A stretch of 64,000 bases of DNA from positions 124,001 through 188,000 of the forward strand of contig NZ_CANLVF010000003.1 of the NCBI RefSeq assembly GCF_947494555.1. The letters are read 5' to 3'. Origin of the DNA: an uncultured Roseibium sp. Lineage in GTDB: Bacteria; Pseudomonadota; Alphaproteobacteria; Rhizobiales; Stappiaceae. Made by a program: the position numbers and the translations under genes. Within the stretch, counting starts at the first letter, position 1, and the number at the start of each line of letters is the position of its first letter. The notes under the pieces were generated by a model that saw nothing but the letters and a program-made list of their open reading frames with translations, did not search any database and was not told where the DNA came from. Positions 35,409 to 45,256 of the stretch are shown one piece after another.

Positions 35409-36437
35409 TTAGCCGGCATAGCCTTCCAGCACATTGACACAATTTGTCCCAAGCGCATCGATTGCGTAGCCGCCTTCCAGCACGAACAAGGTCGGGACAC
35501 CCAGCTTTGCGAGGCGTTGGCCAAGGAGAAAATAGTCGTCGCTTTTGAACCGGAAGCCCGAAATCGGATCTTCCTCGAAACAGTCGAGCCCCAGCGAAAC
35601 GATCATCACGTCCGGTTTGTAAACCAGCAACCAGCGGCAGGCTTCTTCAAGCGCGCCCGTATAACCGTCCCAATCGGTTCCGAGCGGGAGCGGCCAGTTA
35701 CGTGTGAAGCCAGTTCCTGCGTGTTCGCCCGTTTCGTCTGCAAAGCCGAGGAAGTAGGGATACTCGATTTTGGGATCGGCATGAATTGAGAGGAACAGAA
35801 CATCGGGCCGGTCGTAGAACAGGGCCTGTGTTCCGTTTCCATGATGATAGTCGACATCAAGTATCGCTATCCGGTTAAGGCCGTTGTCCCTGAGATATTG
35901 CGCGGCGACCGCAGCATTGTTGAAAAAACAGTAGCCACCGAAGAAGTCAAAACCGGCGTGATGACCGGGTGGCCGGCACAGCGCGAATGCGGAGGATTCG
36001 CCATCCAGAAGAAGCTTTGCCGCCGTCAGCGCGGTCTCGGCGGATGCACGTGCCGCCTTGAAAGTATGTTCACCAAGCGGCGTCCCGGCATCCATGGAAT
36101 ATCTGCCCAACAGACCGTCTATATGATCGATCTCCACATCCTGGCGCAAGCTGCGGATCGGCCATACGAATGGAAATGCTTCCTTGCTACGGCCGGCATC
36201 GGTCCACCGGCTCCAGAAGCTTTCAAGAAAAGAGACATAGTGCGGCGCATGAACCCGGTGGATCGGGCGAACCGGGAAGTCGTCCGGTGCGATCACGTCG
36301 CCTACCCCGCGTTCCTTGACTGATTTCAGGACAAATTCAGCGCGGCTCGGAATTTCAACGGCGGGCTTCAATTCACCGTCAGAGATTTCCTGGGCAGGGG
36401 CATGCGCGAGCTGGAGGTCAGAAAAAACCGTTTTCAC
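35409..36437 (-). CDS. Histone-deacetylase-family enzyme, acetylpolyamine amidohydrolase type
   Basis: A 342-residue zinc hydrolase. The deacetylase core shows RPPGHHAGFDFFGGYCFFNN (His pair), ILDVDYHHGNGTQALFYDR (Asp/His zinc ligands) and LGLDCFEEDP (third Asp ligand). The N-terminal HAPAQEISDGEL segment and length match bacterial acetylpolyamine amidohydrolases rather than acetoin-utilisation AcuC. Likely substrates are acetylated polyamines or other small acetylamides. Confidence 0.9.
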   Translation of the reverse strand: MKTVFSDLQLAHAPAQEISDGELKPAVEIPSRAEFVLKSVKERGVGDVIAPDDFPVRPIHRVHAPHYVSFLESFWSRWTDAGRSKEAFPFVWPIRSLRQDVEIDHIDGLLGRYSMDAGTPLGEHTFKAARASAETALTAAKLLLDGESSAFALCRPPGHHAGFDFFGGYCFFNNAAVAAQYLRDNGLNRIAILDVDYHHGNGTQALFYDRPDVLFLSIHADPKIEYPYFLGFADETGEHAGTGFTRNWPLPLGTDWDGYTGALEEACRWLLVYKPDVMIVSLGLDCFEEDPISGFRFKSDDYFLLGQRLAKLGVPTLFVLEGGYAIDALGTNCVNVLEGYAG

Positions 36438-36502
36438 AATCTGCCTCCTTTGCCTTCATGGTTCGAGCCCCACCACTTTGAGAGGTACTACTGTAGCCCA
36501 AA

Positions 36503-37504
36503 TCAGGAAAAACGGAATTCCGTAACATGGCTATATGTTTGTGAAGGTTGTAGCAGGACAGGAGTAAATTCTTTCTGATTGACGCTGTCCGGCCAGCGCT
36601 GTGCTTCCAGACACAACCCCGCGTGGGCACCATAGGCTCGGCCTGAGAGGCCAGGTACCGGTATGTCCAGCCGCGCGGCATCATAGAGCTGCAATCCGGG
36701 TTCCGTTGTCCAGACTTCCATGCGGCGTTCACCGTCGCGATCTTCAAGCGCGGCCGCAAATTCGGCTGTCTGCCTCGGCGCGGCTGCAAGACAGAAGTTA
36801 TGATCGTATTGGACCGCGTCCTCGCCAGTCTTGTGTCTGAGCTTCCTGCCTTCGCGAAAATCGAACGGTGTCCACTCGACCCGGCGAATTTCGCCCGTCG
36901 GAATAAGTGTCTCATCGACCGGCAGATATGTTTCGGCGGCAATCTCCAGATTGTGGTCAAGGATGTCCTTGCTGCCATCCAGATTGAAATAACTGTGCTG
37001 CGTCAGGTTCACCGGGGTCGTCTGGTCCGTTGTCGCCGTGATCTTGACCCGAAGCGCGCCAGCCCCGGTCAACGTATAGCGAACAAGAGCCTCGACGCGC
37101 CCCGGATAGCCCATGTCGGTGTCTTCGGACACAATCTTCAGAAGCACGCTGGCCTTGTCGCTTTGCTCAAGGTCCCAGTTCCGGTGTGAAAACCCGGCGG
37201 CACCGCCGTGAAGATGGTGCGCGCCGTTGTTACGATCGAGTTGATACGTTTTTCCGTCGACGACCATGTTCCCATGCGCAATCCGATTGGCACAGCGCCC
37301 GGCGATAACGCCGAAATAGGGCGAATGATCAAGATAGCTTTGAAGGTCCTCGAAACCGAGGACGACCGACTGGCCGTCGATCTTCAAATCGCGGATGATC
37401 GCACCATAGGTCAGGATGGACGCTTCCAGCGCACCTTTCTTCAAAGTGACTTCCCGAACGGGCGTCCCATCCGGAAGTGTGCCGAATTCACTGATCATGT
37501 TCAT
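36503..37504 (-). CDS. galM: Aldose 1-epimerase (galactose mutarotase)
   Basis: A 333-residue beta-sandwich enzyme interconverting alpha and beta anomers of aldoses. Diagnostic residues are visible: CANRIAHGN (Asn/Arg), NNGAHHLHGG (His pair), LTQHSYFNLDG (catalytic His) and DHNFCLA (Asp). The catalytic Glu lies near the C-terminus in GLCLEAQRWPD. Length is typical. It lies downstream of the phosphohexomutase on the same strand with a 59 bp gap. Confidence 0.94.
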   Translation of the reverse strand: MNMISEFGTLPDGTPVREVTLKKGALEASILTYGAIIRDLKIDGQSVVLGFEDLQSYLDHSPYFGVIAGRCANRIAHGNMVVDGKTYQLDRNNGAHHLHGGAAGFSHRNWDLEQSDKASVLLKIVSEDTDMGYPGRVEALVRYTLTGAGALRVKITATTDQTTPVNLTQHSYFNLDGSKDILDHNLEIAAETYLPVDETLIPTGEIRRVEWTPFDFREGRKLRHKTGEDAVQYDHNFCLAAAPRQTAEFAAALEDRDGERRMEVWTTEPGLQLYDAARLDIPVPGLSGRAYGAHAGLCLEAQRWPDSVNQKEFTPVLLQPSQTYSHVTEFRFS

Positions 37505-37563
37505 TCTCGCGGGTTCATGCGCAACGAAGGGTCATCAGTCCCTTGTCTCGCAAGGTTCCGGCC

Positions 37564-39063
37564 TCAAATCGTCTGATTGTATTCGCCGACTTCCGGGTTT
37601 TCGCGCAACACGCCATCGACCGCCTTGAACATCTCGTGCAGTCTCTCTTCAGAAGCAGGGCTTTCGACAACGACAACCAGTTCCGGCTTGTTCGAAGAGG
37701 CCCTGACGAGCCCCCAGGTGCCATCATCGGTCACGACCCGCACCCCGTTGACCGTGATCAGATCCGTGATCTCCCGGCCGGCTATCGGTTCGCCGCTGTC
37801 CTTCATCTGCCGGAATTTCGAAACGACACGCTCCACCACGTCGTATTTGATTTCGTCGGCACATTTTGGAGACATTGTCGGTGAACCCCAGGTCTTGGGA
37901 AGGTCGCGGCGCAGGTCTGCCATCGTCTTTCCGGGGTTTCGGTCAAGCATATCAAGAATGGCGATTGCGGACACAAGGCCGTCGTCGTACCCCCGCCCGA
38001 TCGGTGCGTTGAAGAAATAGTGGCCTGACTTTTCAAATCCGACAATTGCCTCAAGCTCGTTGACACGGCGCTTGATGTAGGAATGCCCCGTTTTGAAGTA
38101 GTCGGTTTTTGCGCCATTCGCTTTCAGAACCGGGTCGGTGTTGAAGAGCCCGGTCGACTTCACATCAACAACAAACTGGCTGCCCGGATGGAGGGCGGAG
38201 ATATCGCGCGCAAGCATGACGCCGACCTTATCGGCAAAGATCTCTTCGCCCTCATTGTCGACAACGCCGCAACGGTCACCGTCACCGTCGAAGCCTAGTC
38301 CGACTTCAGCGCCGCTTTCCAGAACCTGGTCCCGCAGCGCATGAAGCATCTTCATGTCTTCCGGGTTCGGGTTGTAGCGCGGAAACGTGTGATCGAGTTC
38401 AGCGTCGAGCGGTATGACGTCCGCGCCCAACGCTTCCAAAATTTTCGGGGCGAATGCGCCTGCCGTACCATTGCCGCAGGCAGCCACCACCTTGATCGGG
38501 CGTTTCAGTTTCGGCCTGTCCGTCAGGTCCTTGATGTACACATCCGGGAAGCCGTCGACAAACCGGTAGCTGCCACCGCCTCTAAGATCGAAAGCGGCCT
38601 CCAGAACAATTTCCTTCAAACGGCCCATTTCGCCAGGGCCGAAAGTCATCGGCCGGTCTATGCCCATCTTCACACCGGTCCAGCCGTTGTCGTTGTGGGA
38701 CGCGGTGATCATCGCCACTGCCGGCACGTCCAGCGCGAACTGGGCGAAATAGGCCATCGGAGACAGCGCCAGTCCGATGTCGTGCACATTGACACCCGAT
38801 GCCAGCAATCCGTTCACGACCGCCATCTTGATGGAGGCGGAATACCCGCGGAAATCATGACCGACGGCGATGTCCGGGCGGATTCCCCGCTCATGCATGA
38901 GCGTGCCGATACCCATGCCGAGCGCCTGCATACCCATCAGGTTGATCTCTTCTTCAAAGAGCCAGCGCGCGTCGTATTCGCGGAACCCGGTTGGTTTCAC
39001 CATCGGGAGGGATTCATATTCAAGCGTGTTGGGAGGCAAACTCGGACGTGGTTTTGGAAACAT
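37564..39063 (-). CDS. Phosphomannomutase/phosphoglucomutase
   Basis: A 499-residue alpha-D-phosphohexomutase. The catalytic phosphoserine loop is TASHNDNGWTGVK, the magnesium loop is GLGFDGDGDRCG, the sugar-binding loop is EKSGHYFF and the phosphate-binding loop near the C-terminus is VRASSNKPELVVV. It supplies mannose-1-P or glucose-1-P for exopolysaccharide and lipopolysaccharide precursors. ATG at 39063 is used. Neighbours galM and ribokinase are also sugar-metabolism genes. Confidence 0.93.
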   Translation of the reverse strand: MFPKPRPSLPPNTLEYESLPMVKPTGFREYDARWLFEEEINLMGMQALGMGIGTLMHERGIRPDIAVGHDFRGYSASIKMAVVNGLLASGVNVHDIGLALSPMAYFAQFALDVPAVAMITASHNDNGWTGVKMGIDRPMTFGPGEMGRLKEIVLEAAFDLRGGGSYRFVDGFPDVYIKDLTDRPKLKRPIKVVAACGNGTAGAFAPKILEALGADVIPLDAELDHTFPRYNPNPEDMKMLHALRDQVLESGAEVGLGFDGDGDRCGVVDNEGEEIFADKVGVMLARDISALHPGSQFVVDVKSTGLFNTDPVLKANGAKTDYFKTGHSYIKRRVNELEAIVGFEKSGHYFFNAPIGRGYDDGLVSAIAILDMLDRNPGKTMADLRRDLPKTWGSPTMSPKCADEIKYDVVERVVSKFRQMKDSGEPIAGREITDLITVNGVRVVTDDGTWGLVRASSNKPELVVVVESPASEERLHEMFKAVDGVLRENPEVGEYNQTI

Positions 39064-39124
39064 CAAACCCTCTTGGTGTCTGAAAGAGATGCACTAGACG
39101 CGAAACCGGGAACTGCGCTCAAGA

Positions 39125-39628
39125 TTATTGAACAAGTACAAGTGTGCCGCTCGATATGTCAAACCGCTTGAGTTGGCTGAGCGCCGACATGCCGAGAAGT
39201 GGAACGCCGAGACTTTCGTCTCCCAGAACAATCGCGTCGACGTTTCTGAAGCGGATGGCGCCGATACGAAGCTTGTCGATCACGGCTCTCGCGCCGTAAA
39301 CGGTCCCGTTTGCCGTGCCGATGGGGTGCTTGAAATCCGACGGTGACAGAAAAATGCCGATATCGCGGGCAACCGATTTCGGAAGTGCGGTCACGGTTGC
39401 ACCCGTGTCGACAAGCATGTCGATCGCGCGCCCATTCGCATAGGCATCAGCCACATAGTGTCCCCGGCGATCGACGGAAATCCTGTGTTTTCTGGGGCCT
39501 GAAGTCACTTCCTCGTCGGCCTCGGCATGGTCAGGCCGGTCAATTGAATTCAGGCGTGCTTCAACAAGGCTCGGCACAATAGGTGCGAGGCCAATCAGGA
39601 CCAGCAGAATGATGACATACCGCAACAT
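39125..39628 (-). CDS. Retropepsin-like aspartic protease, membrane anchored
   Basis: A 167-residue protein with an N-terminal membrane segment (about residues 2-22) and a single-lobe aspartic protease domain. The active-site block is IDMLVDTGATVTALP, followed by the flap-like GTANGTVYGARAVID and LGMSALSQL near the C-terminus, matching the TIGR02281 group of clan AA proteases. ATG at 39628 follows a GGAAAG site. Substrates of the group are unknown; it lies between ribokinase and the hexomutase genes without obvious link. Confidence 0.85.
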   Translation of the reverse strand: MLRYVIILLVLIGLAPIVPSLVEARLNSIDRPDHAEADEEVTSGPRKHRISVDRRGHYVADAYANGRAIDMLVDTGATVTALPKSVARDIGIFLSPSDFKHPIGTANGTVYGARAVIDKLRIGAIRFRNVDAIVLGDESLGVPLLGMSALSQLKRFDISSGTLVLVQ

Positions 39629-39698
39629 GGTGCTTTCCGGGCATTTCAACAGGCCTGTCCGGGGTAGCACAGTTTCCTTAGCGGGCTGTAAAACCAAT

Positions 39699-40598
39699 TC
39701 AGAAGATTTGATCTGCCAGGCGTGCGATCTCGTCCTGTTCGGGTGCGCTTGACTGTGCTCCGGTCGCCGTACACGCCAATGCGCCTGCAGCAACGCCTTC
39801 TTTCAGAGCACGCTCAAACGGTTTTCCGTTGTCCAGGGATGCCGCCAAAGCTCCGCAAAACGCGTCACCTGCCCCGGTCGTATCAACCGCGCTGACAGCG
39901 GGCGCTCCAAAACAATACCTGTTCCCGCCCTGACCGGCGAGAACGCCTTTTGACCCAAGAGTGACCACGACGGATCGCGACGACGTTGCAAAATGACCGA
40001 TGAACATGTCGAGATCGGTTGAAAGACCTGCCCGGCCGGCGATCTCCGCTGCCTCGCTTTCATTGACAATGAGCGTATCAATCGCATTGAGACAGGGTAG
40101 AAATTCGTCTTCCGGAACCGGCGCAGGGTTCCAGATAACTTTCGCGCCCTTCGCTTTAGCCCTGCCGATCGCCGGCCGCATCTGCGCGAACGGAACCTCG
40201 CCCTGAAGCAAAAGAGTGCCTCCGGCAGCCAGGACCGGTTCGACCCATTGCGCCTCGACACGGGCGTTCGCACCACTGGCAACGATGATCTGGTTTTCAC
40301 CTGCAGCGTCTATGCCAATGAGGGCGAGCCCGGTGGCACCTGGCAACTTGCGCACGCCGGCAAGATCGACGCCTGCATCTTGCATGTTCGAGACCGCGAT
40401 TGTTCCAAAGGCATCCTGCCCGATCGCACCTACCATGGCGACATTCGCGCCGGCCCTTTTGGCGGCGAGAGCCTGGTTTGCCCCCTTTCCGCCCGGGAAT
40501 GTCTGGTGATCGGGTCCTCTGACCGTTTCTCCGGCCGTCGGCAATCGTTGAACGACGACGACAAGATCAAGATTGATGGAACCGAAAACCGTAATCAT
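39699..40598 (-). CDS. rbsK: Ribokinase
   Basis: A 299-residue PfkB-family kinase that phosphorylates ribose (or deoxyribose) at O5. Family motifs are GSINLDLVV at the N-terminus, GGKGANQALAAKR, and the catalytic DTTGAGDAFCGAL near the C-terminus. It starts 14 bp after upp and follows the same strand as the nucleoside salvage operon, so it may recover ribose released from nucleosides. Confidence 0.93.
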   Translation of the reverse strand: MITVFGSINLDLVVVVQRLPTAGETVRGPDHQTFPGGKGANQALAAKRAGANVAMVGAIGQDAFGTIAVSNMQDAGVDLAGVRKLPGATGLALIGIDAAGENQIIVASGANARVEAQWVEPVLAAGGTLLLQGEVPFAQMRPAIGRAKAKGAKVIWNPAPVPEDEFLPCLNAIDTLIVNESEAAEIAGRAGLSTDLDMFIGHFATSSRSVVVTLGSKGVLAGQGGNRYCFGAPAVSAVDTTGAGDAFCGALAASLDNGKPFERALKEGVAAGALACTATGAQSSAPEQDEIARLADQIF

Positions 40599-40612
40599 GA
40601 CGCCCGAATTGC

Positions 40613-41242
40613 TTATTTGGTGCCGTACATCCGGTCACCTGCATCGCCGAGGCCGGGAACGATGTAGCCCTTCTCGTTCAGCTTTTCGTCGATTGCAGCA
40701 GTGTAGATCGGGACATCAGGGTGCATTTCGTTGAATTTCGCGACACCTTCCGGAGCGGCCAGCAGGCAGAGAAACCGAACGTTGTTCGCGCCGCGTTCTT
40801 TGAGTTTCTGGACGGCGGCGATCGCTGAATTCGCGGTCGCGAGCATCGGGTCAACCACGATCACAAGCCGCTCGTTCAGGTCTTCAGGCGCCTTGAAGTA
40901 GTATTCAACCGGATGGAGCGTTTCGGGGTCACGATAAAGACCGATGTGAGCAACCCGTGCGGACGGCACGAGTTCCAGCATGCCTTCCAGAAGTCCGTTA
41001 CCAGCGCGCAGAACTGAGGCAAAAACGAGTTTCTTGCCGGCCAACATCGGCGCCTGCATTTCAGCCAGGGGCGTTTCGATGGTCTGGCGGACGATCGGCA
41101 GATCGCGGGTCACCTCGTAACAAAGCAAGGTCGAGATTTCGCGCAGCAGCCGCCGGAAACCCTGCGTGGACGTTCCCTTGTCGCGCATGATGGTCAGCTT
41201 GTGCTGAACCAGCGGGTGACTGATGACATTGGCTCCGGACAT
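40613..41242 (-). CDS. upp: Uracil phosphoribosyltransferase
   Basis: A 209-residue enzyme making UMP from uracil and PRPP. Conserved features are [25 protein letters not shown], the PRPP loop in [15 protein letters not shown] and the C-terminal [12 protein letters not shown] that contacts uracil. The proximity to a URC4 (DUF1688) gene matters because uracil phosphoribosylation is the first step of the URC uracil-degradation pathway. It is separated from that gene by a DUF2306 membrane-protein gene. Confidence 0.96.
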   Translation of the reverse strand: MSGANVISHPLVQHKLTIMRDKGTSTQGFRRLLREISTLLCYEVTRDLPIVRQTIETPLAEMQAPMLAGKKLVFASVLRAGNGLLEGMLELVPSARVAHIGLYRDPETLHPVEYYFKAPEDLNERLVIVVDPMLATANSAIAAVQKLKERGANNVRFLCLLAAPEGVAKFNEMHPDVPIYTAAIDEKLNEKGYIVPGLGDAGDRMYGTK

Positions 41243-41622
41243 GGAAGCAGACCTTTCGTAACATTTGCAGCAGCCATTTGTTAGTTCAAGAGATTGATGT
41301 CAAATGGCTTTCTGACTTTTCTTGTTGCTTTTGGCAGCCGCAAGCGGCGGCCAATAGTGGCCCCGTTCGGGTGACTTGGGCGGGTATCGGGTCGCAGTTG
41401 GACAGCTACCCCTGATTAAGTGTTCTTACCTTGGTAGCACGAGGAAAGAAAAGACCAAAAGCGGCAAAAAGGACTCAGCGCGTTGGCTGTGAAAAAACAG
41501 GAGCGCTCCGGATAAACATGCAGCGCTGTCAGGCACGCAAGAACAGGCATTCGCGGGCTGTGAATGAAGCGTAGCGAGGCCTGCGTTCAAGACGCCACGA
41601 ACGCTCATAGCCGCGCAACAAT
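41243..41622. other. Spacer upstream of upp
   Basis: No supported gene. It holds the presumed upp promoter and a GC-rich imperfect hairpin at 41331-41354 (TTGGCAGCCGC...GCGGCGGCCAA). Confidence 0.5.
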
Positions 41623-42501
41623 TTAGGCACCAATACCCAAAACACGCGTGCGGCCTGCGATTGTGGGGTATGGCTGCCGCGACCGGCTGGAGGTCTGGAT
41701 GGCGTATGCCGCATCCGGCATGGGCCGCGCGACAGGCAGCGAGCTGACACTCCGAGCAAGCGTTTTTCTTCTCCGTTCCCTCACCGTGGCCACGATCCAC
41801 TCGCCAAGGCCCCAGTTTATGAAGAATGTCGCGACGATTGTGACGGCATACTGGAGTTTTATCATCTCGAAATTCCATTCACCCGATCCGGCGAGCGCGC
41901 CGGAAGCAAGCAAAAGACGCGCGGTCACGACCATCGCAAGATAGGAATAGCTGCGAATGATCCAGGCAATGTGCCGCTCCAGATCACCGGACATGATCGT
42001 ATGAACGGCAATAAGGGTCGACAGGCACCAGCCGATAGCGCCGGCCGTATAGGCTATGCTGGTCAACAGCATGTCGTGGTGAAGACTCCATGCCAGCGGG
42101 ATCGCCGTCGTGGATGCGATGATAGCCGAAACTGCGTATATCTTCCCGAGAACCGCGTGCCAGCGTGACTTGACCCCGCACAAAATCGCAAGGAACTGGA
42201 TAGCTCCACTGACCATGGCGACGGTCCCTGCAATACCGTGCGCAAAGAACGGCAGTTTCGGGTGCGCTGCTGCCATCTTTAGGAACATGGAAGTCTCGTA
42301 GACCAGCGGAAACGAGTCCTGGACTTGCGCGCCGAATTGCCACGCGATGTAGAAGATCATTTTCCAGGCCATGAAGGCTGCAAAAACCAAGCAGAAGAGA
42401 AGCAACAGAATGGCAATGACCTGCAAGACGTTTTGCCGGGGCGCTGCGCTTTGCAAGGTGATTGCGCAGTTTTTTGTGAAGCCGATCAGCACGGGTCGCA
42501 T
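41623..42501 (-). CDS. DUF2306 family membrane protein
   Basis: A 292-residue polytopic protein with about eight hydrophobic segments. The HGIAGTVAMVSGAIQFL block, a HAVLGKIYAV motif and the RHIAWIIRSYSYLAMVVTARLL segment are typical of DUF2306, a family of predicted heme- or quinone-related membrane proteins of unknown function. ATG at 42501 follows a GAGGA site. The Arg/Pro-rich tail after residue 240 is poorly conserved. It interrupts the run from URC4 to upp on the same strand, with about 380 bp to upp. Confidence 0.75.
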   Translation of the reverse strand: MRPVLIGFTKNCAITLQSAAPRQNVLQVIAILLLLFCLVFAAFMAWKMIFYIAWQFGAQVQDSFPLVYETSMFLKMAAAHPKLPFFAHGIAGTVAMVSGAIQFLAILCGVKSRWHAVLGKIYAVSAIIASTTAIPLAWSLHHDMLLTSIAYTAGAIGWCLSTLIAVHTIMSGDLERHIAWIIRSYSYLAMVVTARLLLASGALAGSGEWNFEMIKLQYAVTIVATFFINWGLGEWIVATVRERRRKTLARSVSSLPVARPMPDAAYAIQTSSRSRQPYPTIAGRTRVLGIGA

Positions 42502-42937
42502 CAGAAAATCCTCGTCTGTGTTCAACGCGGCAGGCAATTTGCCGTCCTTGAGGACAATCTGTGCGATAACGGGCCCGTTACCCTGTGATGCGGGACACTC
42601 CACAAGCGCCGATTTTCCCGTCCAGTGTTGCTCAAATGCGAAACATGCCGGAAACCGGACGCAGCCGGGAGGCAGCTTTTCAACTTGAGGGCTGGAAAGC
42701 CGGCGCGAATTGCGTCGTGTGAACCCGGCTGTCCGATGCTCAACACGACTGGCTAGAAGCGGGTTCCACGGGACGAGACACGCGAGCTTTGGTTTGGTTG
42801 GATAGCCTGCCGAAAGGCCGAGCGGATCACGGTCAACTCGGACCCTGTGTCACAGACCGGCTCGACGGAAATTCGTTGTCCTGAGCAATGGTTCCACGAT
42901 GCCCAAGACCGTTCCTGTTACTTTCGATCTTCAGGAC
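42502..42937. other. Spacer between the DUF2306 and URC4 genes
   Basis: About 430 bp without a supported gene; small minus-strand frames extend the DUF2306 reading frame upstream but lack coding character. No hairpin or repeat stands out. Confidence 0.45.
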
Positions 42938-44179
42938 CTACGCCCCGAACGGCAACCAGAAAACAGCCCCCGGATTGAGATAGCGCCCGAGTTTTGCGGT
43001 CTCGTTGCCTGATTTTTCCAAAATCCGGTTTCCTGCCCGACTTGTGCCGCCCTCCAGGATGCAGGTCAACGGCAGTTGCCCGGCAGGCACTTCCAGTTCC
43101 CGGCGCAACAGCTGTGCGAGCTTGTCTGTAAGCGCACCGGTGACCGCACGAATTTCGATCATCCGGTCGCGCACACCGGCTTCCGTCGGCGCTTCGGGTC
43201 CGTCCTTGATCTTCAGAACTCCTGTCTGGACAAACAGGGCGGCGTGCGCATCATCGGCCGGAGCCGTCAGGAGATCGAGGTCACTGACTTCAAGTCCGGC
43301 CCATGCAAACGGTTCGACCAGGGAATAGACCATTTCCTGCGCTGCCATGTGGAACGGAAAAACAGTAGCAGGTTCGCCATCCTGCAACGAAGCGTGCAGG
43401 AAACTGTCGCCGAGCGTGATGTCGTCAAGCTCGGCACCTCCCAGCCATACGGGCGCGAGCGCTTCCAACAGTTTGTCGAGCAGTGTTTCCGCGCTGACCG
43501 CGTTTTCGTCTTCCCGCGCCAATTGGACCATGAGCAGGCCCGGACGCGTGAAATACCCTTCTGAAAACATATCCGATCGCAACGCCAGCGCTTCGCCCAG
43601 ACGTTTGAGATGCTGCTGCATGGCTTCCAGGAGATCCGCATCATCCTGCAGATCCCACTGCAGACCGGAGGCGAGTTCATCCTTTTCCATCCGGATCAGA
43701 GTTTCCGCATCGACACGGTAAGGATCCGTCATTTCGCTGGAAAAGGAGCCAGACGCAAACATATGAAACGCTGCCAGCGCCGATGCCTGTTTTCCCGAGA
43801 CGCTGGTCTCGGTCATCTGGTCTTCATAGGCCCAATCGCGCGGGTGCATGGTTTTCATGTAAGCGCTGAGGACAGCGAGATCCGCAGCGGCGGCCAGCAT
43901 TTCCCCGGCGTTTTCGTACGACCGGGCGTTGGCAAGTGCCGCCCAACGGTCAATGCCACCGGCTTCAAAATCCCGCCAGACGCCATAAGGCGGGATATGA
44001 AAATCCGGGTAGTTTTCCTTAGTCGTTTCCAGGACCATCAGAAGCGTATCGCCGAGCTTCGACATGTCCACCTGAACATGCTTGAGACCGCTGCCGGTCG
44101 CTTGCTGGAGAAGATCGTCAGACCTGCGCCGGATTTCCTGCGGCTTGAACAGTGCCAGTTTCGAATTCAAGGGCTCCAT
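42938..44179 (-). CDS. URC4/Urg3-type protein (DUF1688), uracil catabolism
   Basis: A 413-residue protein of the DUF1688 family. Recognisable blocks are ENYPDFHIPPYGVWRDFEAGG and IDRWAALANA (about residues 56-88), DLAVLSAYM, FHMFASGSFSS and SGLQWDLQDDADLLE. In yeasts URC4 acts in an alternative uracil-degradation route with a uracil phosphoribosyltransferase (URC6) and a GTP-cyclohydrolase-II-like URC1. Here it follows add in the nucleoside operon, with a GGAGGTG site, and upp is nearby. No URC1 gene is in the window. Function in this organism is inferred. Confidence 0.88.
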   Translation of the reverse strand: MEPLNSKLALFKPQEIRRRSDDLLQQATGSGLKHVQVDMSKLGDTLLMVLETTKENYPDFHIPPYGVWRDFEAGGIDRWAALANARSYENAGEMLAAAADLAVLSAYMKTMHPRDWAYEDQMTETSVSGKQASALAAFHMFASGSFSSEMTDPYRVDAETLIRMEKDELASGLQWDLQDDADLLEAMQQHLKRLGEALALRSDMFSEGYFTRPGLLMVQLAREDENAVSAETLLDKLLEALAPVWLGGAELDDITLGDSFLHASLQDGEPATVFPFHMAAQEMVYSLVEPFAWAGLEVSDLDLLTAPADDAHAALFVQTGVLKIKDGPEAPTEAGVRDRMIEIRAVTGALTDKLAQLLRRELEVPAGQLPLTCILEGGTSRAGNRILEKSGNETAKLGRYLNPGAVFWLPFGA

Positions 44180-44194
44180 CTTGAAACACCTCCG

Positions 44195-45202
44195 TCAGCC
44201 GTCGCTGTCCTGCTGGTTCGCGCTGTCCAGTCTTACCAAAAGCCGCTTCTTGGTGGCCGTGTCGCAAAATGCGGCCTCAATGGCAGTTCTTGTTATCGCC
44301 ATCTGGTCTTCAAAGGACCAGCCGAATGTATCGGCGACGGAAGTGTATTCCTTGCCGAGCGTCGTGCCGAAGTAGGGGGGATCGTCTGAGTTCAGCGTGA
44401 TCTTGACCCCTTCCTTGCGCAGGATATTGACAGGGTGAAAACGGAGGTGGGAGTAAACGCCGAGAGCGACATTCGACCCCGGACAAACTTCCAGCACGAT
44501 TTCCTCATCGACAAGGCGCTCGACGAGGCCTCGGTCTTCGATCGCCCGAACGCCATGGCCAATGCGCTTGACGCGCAGAAACTCCATTGCCGCAATGACG
44601 CTGTCGGGACCGCCAAATTCTCCGGCGTGCGCGGTGGTGCCGAGTCCAGCGTCGGCAGCTATGCGAAACGCTCTGGAAAAATTGGCGGGATGTCCCGATC
44701 TTTCATCGCCGGCAAGGCCGAAGCCGGTAACCAGGGGATGGGGATTGGCAACCACTTCCTTGACGACCCGCTCGACCGAAGCTGACCCGAAATGACGGAT
44801 ACCGATCGCGATCATCCGGCCTTCAATCGCCGTTTCGGTTTTCGCCCGCTCTATACCGGCTGCCAGACCCTCGACATAGGACCGGTAGGAAAGACCGGCC
44901 GCCTGCGCATGGTCCGGGGAGATCGTGATCTCGCCGTAGATGGCACCTTCGGCCGCCATCATCCGGAAATAGGTCTCTGCAAGAAGCGCGTAGTCCGCCG
45001 GAACCTTGAAGACGGAACTTGCGACGTCATAGGCCTTCAGGAAGCTGGTGAAATCCGACCAGACATATTTACCCTTGGAATCGATCACCTCGGAGACGTC
45101 GACACCATGTCTGCCGGCAAGACGTTTGACCAGATTTGTTGGAGCCGCGCCTTCAATGTGGCAATGCAGTTCCGCCTTTGGGACATTCACGTTCTGACTC
45201 AT
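44195..45202 (-). CDS. add: Adenosine deaminase
   Basis: A 335-residue zinc amidohydrolase converting adenosine to inosine. Metal ligands are in ELHCHIEGA (HxH) and TTAHAGEFGG (His, with catalytic Glu), and IGHGVRAIED and NSDDPPYF supply the remaining His and Asp ligands. The HCHIEG start motif differs slightly from the common HVHLDG, so adenine specificity cannot be excluded. It lies between deoB and the URC4 gene, 54 bp after deoB. Confidence 0.92.
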   Translation of the reverse strand: MSQNVNVPKAELHCHIEGAAPTNLVKRLAGRHGVDVSEVIDSKGKYVWSDFTSFLKAYDVASSVFKVPADYALLAETYFRMMAAEGAIYGEITISPDHAQAAGLSYRSYVEGLAAGIERAKTETAIEGRMIAIGIRHFGSASVERVVKEVVANPHPLVTGFGLAGDERSGHPANFSRAFRIAADAGLGTTAHAGEFGGPDSVIAAMEFLRVKRIGHGVRAIEDRGLVERLVDEEIVLEVCPGSNVALGVYSHLRFHPVNILRKEGVKITLNSDDPPYFGTTLGKEYTSVADTFGWSFEDQMAITRTAIEAAFCDTATKKRLLVRLDSANQQDSDG

Positions 45203-45256
45203 TTCAGGCGGGACCTGCCAAACTGGTTTGTGACGGGACGAACACCCATTGCCACG

